Position numbers and translations under genes: made by a program | Shown here: positions 25,267 to 36,308 of the stretch, piece by piece | How the letters are laid out: each line of letters starts with the position of its first letter | Numbering within the stretch: the first letter of the stretch is position 1 | DNA from: Diprion similis | Lineage: Eukaryota > Arthropoda > Insecta > Hymenoptera > Diprionidae | DNA: 64,000 bases | Direction of reading: 5' to 3' | Assembly: GCF_021155765.1 (NCBI RefSeq) | Contig: NC_060110.1 | Coordinates: 13,786,001 to 13,850,000, forward strand | Notes under the pieces: model-generated | What the model was told of the DNA's origin: nothing | The model's database searches: none | What the model saw: the letters and a program-made list of their open reading frames with translations, nothing else

Positions 25267-26285
25267 ACTCTTTTTAGAGTAATTCGACCACCAGTAACTC
25301 AAAAAACACATGAAAAAGGGCCTAGGACCAACAGCAGAGAAATGACGACGAAAATCTGCAGTTTTTCGGCTGTAACTTTTCAGGCGTTGCTCGCAGCGTA
25401 TTGGGACTGCGCTCAATCGATTCCTCTCGCAAAATTACGTCGGAATAGTGCCCTAAGAAATTAATCGCAGCCTTTTTCAAAATCGTCGAAATTTTCGACA
25501 AAAATCCAAAGGGGTTAGCCTTAGTTTTTTATCGATTTTTGGAGCCGAAAATATTGGGTCTCCGAATCGATTAGTATGACTCATCCTAGGGTAATTCGAC
25601 CACCAGGAACTAAGAAAACACATGAAAAAGGGCCTAGGACCAACAGCAGAGAAATGACGACGAAAATCTGCAGCTTCTCGACTGTAACTTTTCAGGCGCT
25701 GCTCGCAGCGTATTGGGACTGCGCTCAATCGATTCCTCTCGCAAAATTACTTTGGAATAGTGCCCTAAGAAATTAATCGCAGCCTTTTTCAAAATCGTCG
25801 AAATTTTCGACAAAAATTCAAAGGGGTTAGCCTTAGTTTTATCTTGATTTTCAAAGCCGAAAATTTTGCGACTCTGAATCGATTCGTATGACCCTTTCCA
25901 GAGTAATTCGACCACCAGGAACTCAGAAAACACATGAAAAAGGGCCTAGGACCAACAGCAGAGAAATGACGACGAAAATCTGCAGCTTTTCGACTGTAAC
26001 TTTTCAGGCGCTGCTCGCAGCGTATTGGGACTGCGCTCAATCGATTCCTCTCGCAAAATTACGTCGGAATAGCGCGCTATGAAATCACCTTCAGCACTTT
26101 CCGGAATCGTCGAAATTCTGAATGCAAACCCTAAGGGGTGAGCCTTACTTTTTCTCGTCCAAAATCTTTCGCCCGGGAATGAATCTCTATCACCCTGTTT
26201 CAGCTAATACGACACCCAGAAACGCAACAAAGACAAGAGAAAAAGCGTAGGTCTTTCAGCAGAAAAAATGCACAGAAAAGAGAAA

Positions 26286-29200
26286 TTTATTTGTTTGCGT
26301 ATTTTAATCAAGGTCACATCAAACAAAACAATTTTATGCGTATTGTATCCCGCGGATCCGCATTGCTCCTATTACTATCCCGACTGTTTTCATCCATGTT
26401 TTGCTGGTTATACATATTAGCATCTACCTCTTCTTCCGATCTTTTTTTTCCAGATACCACCCACAATTATGTCGGATGTGTCAAAAAAAAATTTCTCCGA
26501 AAGTTATGGCCCTCAATCCTAATATTAATTATAACTTTTTATAGGTGCGGAAAGATTTTCCATATCAAGTTATGGTAAATCAAATTCATTCTTTCAAAAT
26601 TCTACAATTTGGTGACATTCAGTGCCGTGTATCTATACTCTTCCATCACATTTTTTTGAAGAAGTTGATCATTCCTGAGATAACAGCAAAAAAACGAGAA
26701 TTCGGGCAAAAAACAAATTTATTGACCTGTACCATCTCACTCGTGTCAGTGGCACCCAAACCGTTTCAGACGCCTTCGAAGATTGTTCAGTTCTGCGTAA
26801 ATCGCAACTAAGAATAATGCGATAACATAATTTTTCACTGAGTTGAATTTTGAAAAAAAATATATTGATTCACGTGCATTTTAAATGGAAAATCTTTTCA
26901 CGCCCAGGGAAAGCCCCTAATATGAATATTCAGGGCTACAACCCCTATCGAATTTTTTTCTCGACATATCAAAAAAAAGTTTAGGGGCAATAAAAAAGAA
27001 AAGTCGAAATCGATATCACTCCAATGTATTATACTCCTTCACGCTTATAAAATATTCAGCTCCGTTATAGAATGTACAATAATTTTTTTATATTTTTTCC
27101 TTGTTTTCACTTTCATATCATTTTGCACCTCATTCACGTACTATACACTGACACTCAAACACTTGTACCAGGATCAAACATACCGAAACAAAATTGAAAT
27201 GAAACCGTGTAGCTACAAGTTCGTCCCTTTACTTCCTCATGTCTTCAATAACCTGGTGCGCAAATTTCATGTTTTTTCACCTTCAATCCGTTGTCCGTAG
27301 CGAGTCAAGACTGTGCGCAACTGATTCCTCTTGCAAAATGATTCTGATGTAGCGCATCAAAGATTTGATTCCAACATCATCCAAAATCGTAAAAATTGTG
27401 ACTGACAAACGGGTTGGGCTTGCTTTTTCGTGCAAAAAATTTCCAGTCTCCCTTTCCCTACGCAGGGAATGGACGTATCAGAGGAAAAAAAATAATTTAA
27501 ATTGATGAGAATGATTTACTTTCAACGTTCGAGAAAACACTGCTGAGTGTGAAATTGTTATCCGTAGAAAGTCGATCCTGAGGTTTGCTGTATGTACGAA
27601 TTGACACTTCCAGAGTCATTGGAACCTAGAAAATAAAAGGAGTTGAAATTGATGAAGAATGAGTCGTAAATTGGTTTGTCGGAATATTAGTCAATAGTAG
27701 GTATACTTGTGAGAGGTGGTATGGATCTACGTAATCATAGAGAACGTTGATGACAATATATATCTTCAGTCAGCGATTGATATCCATTGTGAAAATACGT
27801 ACATGGGTTTTTATCTTGCTTCGTTCGGTCCAAAATCATGTGTTCGCACACGCAAACTCCTGTAAGCTTATTCTTTCGAAATTTTCCGAAATTATAAATC
27901 CCATTAGTTTGATTAATAATTAGAGTGCACGTTTCTAATATTTCTCAGATTTTTCGCATATAACATATCTGTGGTTATAGCTAGCGTTAATAATTTTTCT
28001 CAAGTAAAAGCAATAGATCATAATTGGACACAGAAGAATCATCTACTTTACTTGTCACATATATTAAATTCCAAAGTCACGTATCTGTACTTTTCGGGCT
28101 GACATGCTTTTCACTTAACAATAATAAAGATCTATTAGAATAATTATGATTTTCAAATAATTCATATTTAATAAAAAGTTCAGGTGGTTAATTTTATCCC
28201 TTGTTATTTAAAAAATCTTGAGATGCACACTTTGCCCCACTCTCCCCTACTACTTTCGAATACGGTGTTCAGTACTCTTTCCATTGCAGGTGGATACAAA
28301 CTCATATCTCTTTTTTAACAGCCTCCGCAACTCTTTCAACTCCTCTTATCGGACACGTAACAATTTAGTCAATTTTCACTTCTTGAAATTAAACAAACGT
28401 GCAACAGTGCAAGGTTCAACCATACTCGCTTCAACCTCCTTAGATGCGGAATAACAGATTATAACTATGCAAAGGCAAAGTCGGCAAAGTAGCGATGTAA
28501 CTGAGGCTTCTAATCGGCACAAACTGCCGTATACTGGAAGCATACAAATCAGCCATCATCCTGTTAGTATTAAGACTAGTTCGTCCCCATCTTTCTGCCA
28601 GTGTCACGCCTCGAAACAGCCTAGATCACTTGTGTATTTCATGTATATCTACCGTCTCAATAACTTCTATGCATATCATCTATGTATTCTCTCGTCTTTG
28701 TAAAATCTCGGTTGTCTTTATATTCTCTAGCGATACGGTTAGTATTATGTGCGCAAATAAATCATATCTTTTTGTTCATTAATGATCATCCGGTGATTCA
28801 CTCACTCCTGTCCCCTCTATCACTAATTTGCAGATTCCACGTCAACGATCCATTATAAAACTATGAGTATCATATCTTTTGTCAATGATAGTACGTACAC
28901 CCGGCAGGGCAGGACCTTACGGACAATTGGAGAAGACTCTCTAGGATCAAGGGTGGCTCTATATCCTGCACTGTCTTGTAGCGTCATCTTGTGAAGTACC
29001 TATAACGTTATAGTCAGTTCAAAAGCTTTATCTTCGCTCGAAGCATTCGTTTACTTCTTTGTGGCAAACTTATCGCTTCACGAACTTATCGCTTCACATT
29101 AATACCAACTACCGGCTGAATCGGGTGTGCGATTACCGAGCGTAGTACCTGTTCATGGAATGGTAAGACTCCGCAGATATTACAGATTCCTGATGCCTCA

Positions 29201-31375
29201 CCTTGTACGGTTTTTGTAGCGTAGAATGTAGAAAACTAATTTTCCAATTCATATGGAAAAAAAATTAAATTTCAATTTAGTGTTATGCCAATATTGCGTA
29301 GAAGTAAGTTCGGTCTACAAATCGTCTGATATGAAAATTTGTCCACTGTTCAATCTGAGCTAGCAGTGTCACTTGACAATGACAGACCTACCTGAATTCA
29401 AGTAAAGGGACTCAACACAAGTTGTATTGACTATTGAGGCCCACCATGCACATGCCTGCGGTTAATCTTGACGAAGTATCTGAAAGTAAATAACCCTGAT
29501 CTCAATATTGGAATTTTATTAGAGATTTTGAAAGTGTCGTTAAAGGATACTCATGGCTCATTACGACGTGTTCCCCTACAAAGAACTTGGCTGTTTTTTA
29601 GGACCAATAATTAAGTGTATCGTAGATTTAATCACAGATTTAGCCGTTCAAAAGCCACGGTCATTTACTTGTGGTATTTCAAGGATCGATGCACGAGAAT
29701 TGAAAAACACATAACCAGGATCTGAAGCAATAGAATTTTTTTCGGGTAACCCAAATCTTTCGTATATATGCGAAGGGTTTTGGCCCTCAGTATATTGTTT
29801 TAATCTCAAAGTTTTATTTTTACCCCAAGAATTGCCGAACAACGAGGTCACAAAATCAACAAAGCAAACATTTTTCATATTCTCGCCTACTTTTATTGTT
29901 TGTTACGGTGATTCTAGAATGAAGTTGTAAATTGATTTCACGTCGAAGTTTATTTGGATTTATCCCAACAACATTATTGGCCGAGGACAAGACAGATTCC
30001 CGACACGGTACAATATTTGCACTTCTTATTTCTATCCTCGAGTCACCTTCTTTATTTCCCAGTGCTTAATCTACTAGGCCGAGCCAAATCAGTAAGAGCT
30101 GTAAACATGGTTTGTTACAAAAATAAAAACCGTTTAACATGTTGATGTGAGTTCTTATTTCACATAATATGATTGCAAGTGTCATTTGTACTCTTAACGT
30201 TCTATAACAATATTGAAGCTCTATCGCCGACTAATGCAATTGACTTCTAAACTCGTGGCTTAATGAAATAAACAATTCTTCAATGAAATCTTATTCTTAT
30301 ACACTAATCCGAAAATGATCAATGATCTGGATAGGTGATAATTATTATGATTAATTTAACGAACCAAAAATGTAGTTAGGTAAGATTTTCATTCCTATAC
30401 GATAAATAGTTACTCGATCTGATTGTAATCGTGATATTTGTTTTTTTCTGTTCATGGTGTTATTAATAATCTTATAATGGCGTAGTTCTCGTTAATGAAT
30501 CTCACAGCTCGCAAAATAAATCGTATTTACTGCAGTACATAAAAATTAACTACCACAACACTCTTAAATTCTTGAAATATTTGGAAGATACTATATGTAA
30601 TATTTATACATTATGATCATGAATCTTTTGTGAATCAGCTACTATAATAGTAGAGAAAGCTACTTTTGCAATTTTCACAAGCTATAAAAGCTCAAAGTGC
30701 CACATAGAACATGTGTATTACACCTATAAAGATAGCTCAACTCAAGGTCCCCAATTAAATTACATTGCACGGTTACAACCTTACATGAACTTACGAACGG
30801 TACGTACCAAAGTTCCACATAATATTATCTAACCCGAAAAATTTGTTCTGCTTCGTTGAATAAAAAATAATTAATTGCATTCACACTTAGAAAACAATGA
30901 GACAAGCTCAAAGTAATATATGGTAATTGACATTTACCGCATTCATTCAATCTGCTTATTTTCTTTAGTATATTCTAATTGAGGACATGAGTCAAGTGGA
31001 ATCATGTGATGAATTCTGGAAACGAGTAATTGACCCCACAAATGTCATGCGTTCAAACGTTTAACTTTGTTTCTTTTTATGACATCGGAAACGGTAATCA
31101 GACGGACATTTAGGTCGCACTGACCTGTGTTTGTACAGAAGGCTCGGATAACAGTTTTGAATTCAAAAAAAGAGTAATTAAATTTTGTTTCAATCGTTCC
31201 GAAGTAATAGTACAGACTTCAATCAAATGAGCTTGTTGAATTGGGATGAGGAACTTGATTTACCAAACTTTTTTGGAAACTTAAATAACGAGATGACTTC
31301 ATGAAATTCTCAAACGTATGTATAGTCTCCTATCGGCATATATCGATTATATGCGCCTCAAATTTTCGAAATACA
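26286..31375. other. Intergenic, no supported gene
   Basis: This AT-rich spacer lies between the satellite and the 3' end of the minus-strand SLC13-A gene. It holds scattered open frames under 100 codons with no family resemblance or splice context, and one decayed satellite unit (27,297-27,460). The 3' UTR of SLC13-A should occupy its right edge, but no AATAAA on the minus strand is seen close to the stop codon. Confidence 0.5.
27297..27460 (+). repeat. Isolated decayed satellite unit
   Basis: About 160 bp keep the order of satellite landmarks: GACTGTGCGCAACTGATTCC (satellite GACTGCGCTCAATCGATTCC), CTCTTGCAAAAT, CCAAAATCGT, then ACGGGTTGGGCTTGC in place of AAGGGGTTAGCCTTA. Identity is much lower than inside the array, and it lies about 1 kb beyond the array edge in the same orientation. 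I infer a relic from a formerly longer array or an old dispersed copy. Confidence 0.65.
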
Positions 31376-34300
31376 TTAACTCTTAGCACTCGTTGTTACG
31401 TTGGCCCAAGCAGGAAAATCGTGGAGATCGTATATAACACTTCCCCAAGTCGGAAATCCGATAGTCAGTACTACCAACGTGATTACACTTGGCCCTATAC
31501 CAGCTATCATCAAATCCTTAGTTCTAATGTGTCCGGCTGCAGTTGCGATGGCATTTGGCGGTGTCCCGACTGGCAGGTGAAACGAAAATGAGCAACACAA
31601 GGAAGCTGGTAACATCAAATACAGCGGATGCAACTTGATCGACACGCACTAAAAACAATCGAACCATAACATTATTCGGTTAGTTAGTCCCATTATAACG
31701 TTGAAAACTTGGATAATTTCACCTCCTATTTCATAACGACGTTCTTGGTATACTTGTGGACAAGGAGTACATCTTTGATAGTAGATATGCGTTTACAAAA
31801 TTTACGAAATTAAAAATTTACTATAATTTTAGATTGAGCCAAGAATGCATTTAGTGAACCTCTCCACTCAATAGATACAGCGGAGTTTATCATGCCAGGA
31901 GACCATAATACCTCGTTCATTAAAATGCAAACATAATTCTAGTGGCTACCACGGAGGAGACCGACAGTTCTCAACTACTCATTCGTAATCCTTGTAAGAA
32001 TGTATATTGCTTATGACCTTCGAGATTTCTGCATCTGCAAAATGAACTTTGGTACGCTGTAATTCCGAAATCATCATTGTAAGTGGAAAGTTATGCGGGA
32101 CTTTTTTCTTCCTCGTTCAATTACCTAATGGAGGCTATTTTTACATTTCTTTTAAATCCAATGCAAAGTACGTTTTGCGGTGAATTAATACTTAGGCACG
32201 CTGTATTTTTGGTACGAACTTACCGAGAGTAAAGTCATGCTGGAGTTTTTTATTCCTTATTCGGTTACAGTAATACCCCGACTAACGCCAATTCGCAGTT
32301 ACGCCATCGGTCACCCACCCCCTTCCCCACCCCCCACTACCCCTGTGTCCATAATTTACATATTATTTAAATATTTTATATTACAAAATTAAACAGTATT
32401 TATTATAGCTTCTGCTTTAGAAGTTTTCTATGAGGTATATGATTATATCCGGTGAGTATTTAGTACATATGTACATTATGCAGTTGAATAAAACGCGCAC
32501 CCTGACTTACGTTCTTGTCGACTCACGCCGTAAATGCCGGAACGACCCATGGCATAACTTTGGCGTATCAGTGTATTTATTGGCGTCTGTTTTTACATTA
32601 TTTCTAAAACCGATCCAGAGTATGCTTTATAACAAACTAGTACTGTGTACTACTTCATGCTACTCGATCACAGACTGTGTGTGCAAAATTCAAAATATCT
32701 ATATATAGCCGCCACTAAGATAATCGGACGAGGAATTAAAAAGTCAAGTACGACTTTGTGTTCGGAATGATTATATGAAAGGTACTCGGAGGGAAAGAAT
32801 TATTTTAGTCGCATTTAGTTGAATCGAAGGAATATCACTTGACTCAAATAATTCTTTCCTTCCGTATTCAGCGTGCCAAAGTATTAATTTATCAAACGAT
32901 ACACTTTGCATGGAATTAAAAAAAAAAAAATTTTTTTAATATACAGTGCTAGATAATTTGATGAGGAAGAAAAAAGTCCCGCACGACTTTGCTCTTGCAA
33001 TGATGGTTTCGAAGATACAGCGTACCAAAGTTCATTTTCGCAGATGCAAAAATCTTGAAGGTCATATTATCTTTAGTCAGCTCTATTTTCCTGCTATGAT
33101 TTCTCGAACGGACAAAATAGTTTTTTTTTTTTTTAACTAGGCTGAGTCCTGTAATCGTCCACTGAAGTCAGTACTGTTGTACCGGTGAAGTAATATCGCA
33201 TGTAGCGCGTGGTGTTTCCAACACCATAGATATAATGAATGTTCAGTACTATTCTCAGCCTGCGTATTTGTAGTTTAGTAATCATGTACGATATAACTGT
33301 TCACTTACCAATTCAGCAAGTACCGGTAATATAATGTTGGCAATGGCAACATTCGAGGTCAATTCTGTAATCATCTCAGCCATGAAACAAACGATGAATA
33401 AAATAGCTACTGGATGCAAATACTGGAGGCCAGATAACCCTTCTCCCAGTAGTGTCGAGAGTCCCGAAGAAGTACTGCCAGCAGATAAAGCGAAACCACC
33501 GCCAAGAACAAACATGAGACCCCAGTGCATTCTTGTCTGAATTAATTTCCAGTTTATCAATCCTGGCGTTGGTTTCGTTGGACGTTTACTGGGGTCCTTA
33601 CTGAACGACTTGAGAAAGTCTAGATTTGCCGGGATTATGAACATTAAAAGTGTGATGAAAATTGCTGAACTGGAGTCTTTGAAAGGCCTGGAAATACAGA
33701 ACAAAAGTATGTGAAAGTATGTTAAACAACTTCGAATATTTTTATACGTAACACGAGGTGGATACAGACGAGACCGGCGGGGTAGAGGAAGTAGAGAAAG
33801 TGTTCATGTTCTTGAGATGAAATTTTATACTCACATAGAAGTAATGTATGTGGGCCATCCGGCAATAAATCCAGGTTTTCTGAAGAACCACATAAAAATG
33901 ACTAAAACGAATAGAGTCGCAACGCAAGATTCATGCCACGTGATTGGCCCTAAGTCCTTGTATTTTTGCTGGATAACGTTTTCGGCAATTTTTTCACCCT
34001 CCCTGCCAATATTTATGTCCTGAGCATCCTTGCTGTTTGGCCTGAACATCCCCATGTACATAATTTGTAGCCATACCCATATCAAAAAACCACAAATGAG
34101 CATTGGTGGAACAGCGTAACACATCCATTCGGAAAAATTGACACCTGGACTTTTCGGAAACCGTCTGAAAGTTGAAAGATTCTTTATCAGCGAAATATTT
34201 CCATCGAATTATACGTAACATGGTTTGAGATATTTTCCGTACAGCTTAGAAACAAAAAATTTAAAAAAATTAAATCAACGGCACGCGTTAGTGGTACGAA

Positions 34301-35945
34301 CACACTTACGTTTCGTAAAGTCCTTTAAAAGTTAAATTAGTTCCGCTTCCCACTACTGTACCTGTACCACCTATACTAGAGGCGTACGATGCGATCATAT
34401 AGTAAGTCATCGTGGCATGGGTCGGTTTTTTGGCACTGAAAAAAGAGATGCAATACCGATTTGAAATACAAAGACTTCCAATACCCATTAGCTTCTTACC
34501 GGTTTTTATATTAATCTCCATAATTGATTCATTCAGCCATTGAAACGATACTGTGAACCGCTGCTGACGACTTTTATTATAATCTTATACTTTTATAATT
34601 CATGATTCGTTGGAAGCAATAACTGGAAATTACTTACGGCTCACCACTTTCGTCGTTTTCAAGGTCGTCTTTGTCTTCGATAAACATAGCGCCAAGTCCT
34701 TGCTGTGATGAAAACAGTAAGGCAAGATTATTTTTAAAAATCTGAAATTTTTATATAAAATTCTATAAACTGAGCATAAACCCACATACATTTTCCATTT
34801 CCATGAGCACAGTATTAATTATTGGAATCATCATGGCCGTAGCGGCGGTATTCGAAATCCACATAGAAATGAACATGGTAACCAAGAAAATACCAAAGGA
34901 TAACCTTGGAAAAGAACAAAAAAAAAATAATCGTTTTTTATAATTGCAGAGAAACAGTTAAGCACTCACATATTGATTGCAAATGCGGGATCTAATCTCG
35001 TTTTCAAATATTACAAGTATCAACAGGTGATACGTAAGCAATTCAAGCATATAAAACCGGTTTCTGTTACCTTCGTTAAAATTATAACACATTTTCATTA
35101 TCGTAAGTGATTGCCGGTGAGGCCTAGAGTGTTATGTAATTACCTCCTGTGACTGCATCCAACTACCTTAATGATCAGGAAAGCAACTCGCATGTGCAAT
35201 CCGGAATGTTCAATTGCAACGGCAATGATAAGACTTGCGAGGAACATCATTGTGGTATCGTTTAAATAACACGTCGTTGTATCGGTTGTGTTCATTATCC
35301 CCATTATCGGATAAAGAAAAATAGGCATGAGGGATGTGATGGGAAGGGGCAGAGCTTCCGTCACCCAGTAGACCGCCATCATAGCAACGACGTACAAACA
35401 TCTGTACTTCTGTATAAAGAGAAATGAATTTTATTGCGGTAATCTTGTGATATTCCTGATTTCATAATTATAAATTAACCGCAATGAAGAACCGGCAGAG
35501 AATACTAAGAAACTGTTGTAGCATTGATTTCGATAATAACATCACGTGTTACGATTCCTGAGTGTGTAAATAACAAAATCGTGTAATACATTAACAAGTT
35601 ATATATATATATATATATCCAGTGACGCTAATATTGGAAATATTTTAACTGTCGCTCACCGGTTCATTGTTGTAAATTAGTAGGGGGGACAGGATTATCG
35701 GCCATGTTATCACAACAATTGATCGCCAGTATATCCCAATGAATCGAAGTAGAAGTTGTCGGAAACTCGCAGTTTTCCTAAAGGATAAATAGACAAAATC
35801 ACTTGTTGAGATATGAGCTTGAATTAGAGATAAAAATAATCACAATTCATTGTCTAAAACGGAACCTTGGAACCGACGTCTCCAGGCATGGCTCTTTCTC
35901 CGCGGCAGCTTCAACTGCGACGATATCCTGCTTTGGACTGCTCAT
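31376..35945 (-). CDS. Indy-like: SLC13/Indy-family di/tricarboxylate carrier, copy A
   Basis: This is a plasma-membrane carrier of Krebs-cycle carboxylates by family. Nine coding exons read on the minus strand: 35,945-35,866; 35,777-35,660; 35,409-35,144; 34,904-34,790; 34,702-34,638; 34,435-34,310; 34,164-33,835; 33,687-33,309; 31,648-31,376. They join in phase to 583 aa, normal for SLC13. Visible signatures are a first hydrophobic segment (about 46-62), RCLYVV and [10 protein letters not shown] (about 69-89), ISNT (171-174) and TSNVA (477-481) for the two SNT-type cation-site motifs, SSIGGTGT, LGGGFAL, STSSGLS, and the C-terminal [10 protein letters not shown]. Start: the Met at 35,945 follows an acceptor TTACCAG at about 35,961, suggesting a 5' UTR intron. 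The exon 1 donor (CCAAG|GTTCCG) is weak and is the least certain junction. Copy B lies about 13 kb to the right on the same strand. Confidence 0.9.
32010..33090. mobile_element. Foldback (long inverted repeat) element in SLC13-A intron 8
   Basis: The left part (32,010-32,265) and the reverse complement of the right part (32,720-33,090) share long stretches in the same order: CTTTGGTACGCTGTA, CATCATTG, GCGGGACTTTTTTCTTCCTC, AATTAATACTT and TTATTCC. The arms contain a twice-repeated internal module (a GGTACGCTG or GGCACGCTG motif followed by a GACTTT..ATTCCTC motif). The right arm has an extra segment of about 100 bp. The loop hosts a separate pogo-like MITE (32,268-32,573). No transposase is visible. 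Confidence 0.75.
32268..32573 (+). mobile_element. pogo/Tigger-like MITE, copy 1
   Basis: The element begins CAGTAATACCCCGACTAACG and ends, read in reverse complement, CACTGATACGCCAAAGTTAT. It is flanked by TA dinucleotides (32,266-32,267 and 32,574-32,575), as expected for target duplication by Tc1/mariner/pogo enzymes. Termini of the form CAGTnnTACCCCGACTTACG are typical of Tigger/pogo elements. It is about 306 bp, too short for a transposase, and a related copy sits at 56,882-57,206 in the same orientation. It inserted into the loop of the older foldback element. Confidence 0.75.
35599..35618. repeat. (TA)n microsatellite in SLC13-A intron 2
   Basis: About ten uninterrupted TA dinucleotides lie between exons 2 and 3 of SLC13-A. 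The tract is probably length-variable. Confidence 0.9.
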
Positions 35946-36032
35946 CTTGGATATTATTTAGCCTGGTAACAAGAATGATAAGGAATAAGCAGAAACCAAC
36001 AACAAATGAATATTTTCACAGCTTAATTGTTT

Positions 36033-36308
36033 AAAAAAAATGTTTCTTCGTATTTTCATTCGTGATTTTGAAGAAACTTCAATCCTCATTTGACATTCAA
36101 GAGGTTAAGATTTACCTTGAAATAACCATATTTTGAAGAAACTTCAATCCTCATTTGACATTCAAGTCGTCATGATTCACCTTGAAATATCATTATTTCA
36201 AGGTAAATCTTGACCACTTGAAACTTGAACGAAACCACTTGAATGTCAAATGAGAATTGAAGTTTCTTGAAAATCACGACGGAAAATACAAACAAACATT
36301 TTTTCCGC
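36033..36308. mobile_element. Palindromic repeat element just upstream of SLC13-A
   Basis: The left arm (from about 36,033) and right arm (to about 36,308) are inverted copies, sharing for example CGTGATTTT, AAGAAACTTCAAT, TCATTTGACATTCAAG and GATTTACCTTGAAAT. Inside, a module of about 58 bp is repeated directly at about 36,067 and 36,132. The whole is about 275 bp and looks like a small foldback element or MITE. It begins about 90 bp upstream of the SLC13-A start codon, so it may fall in the 5' UTR intron or promoter of that gene. Target duplications are not evident. Confidence 0.65.

Larger units (their letters stand above)
862..26285 (+). repeat. 312-bp tandem satellite array, 81 full units plus a decayed partial unit
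   Basis: The landmark GGGGTTAGCC recurs every 312 bp from 866 to 25,823. The total offset is 80 x 312 minus 3, because three units (near 3,927, 7,980 and 13,283) share the same 1-bp deletion, GTGCCTAAG for GTGCCCTAAG. A decayed unit follows from 26,135 to about 26,285. Core units differ by only a few substitutions; the first two or three and the last three are clearly more diverged. Each unit is CpG-rich compared with the AT-rich flanks, holds three ATCGAT sites, and has three short dyads. For example, in unit 1 there are arms at 893-902/912-921 and 1,052-1,056/1,061-1,065, and in unit 2 GTCGAAATTTTCGAC at 1,464-1,478. The short open frames on both strands (66 codons plus, 83-91 minus) are broken in many units and I do not call them genes. 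No CENP-B box or known satellite name is recognised. Confidence 0.97.

Noticed and set aside
1102..26040. Minus-strand 83-99-codon open frames in the satellite (MSAVPIRCEQRL... type)
   Set aside because: They overlap the plus frames over the same repeated bases and occur only in units with certain variants; there is no splice or promoter context.
862..26285. CRISPR array or protein-coding tandem gene family
   Set aside because: The units are contiguous 312-bp copies without unique spacers, in a eukaryotic context, and the open frames are broken in many units by stops, start loss and 1-bp deletions.
29648..29878. Minus-strand 76-codon frame
   Set aside because: No family resemblance, no splice partners, and it lies in repeat-poor intergenic DNA; length is within chance expectation.
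33834..34124. Plus-strand frames overlapping the SLC13 exons
   Set aside because: They are antisense shadows of the carrier exons, which are supported by splice sites and family motifs.
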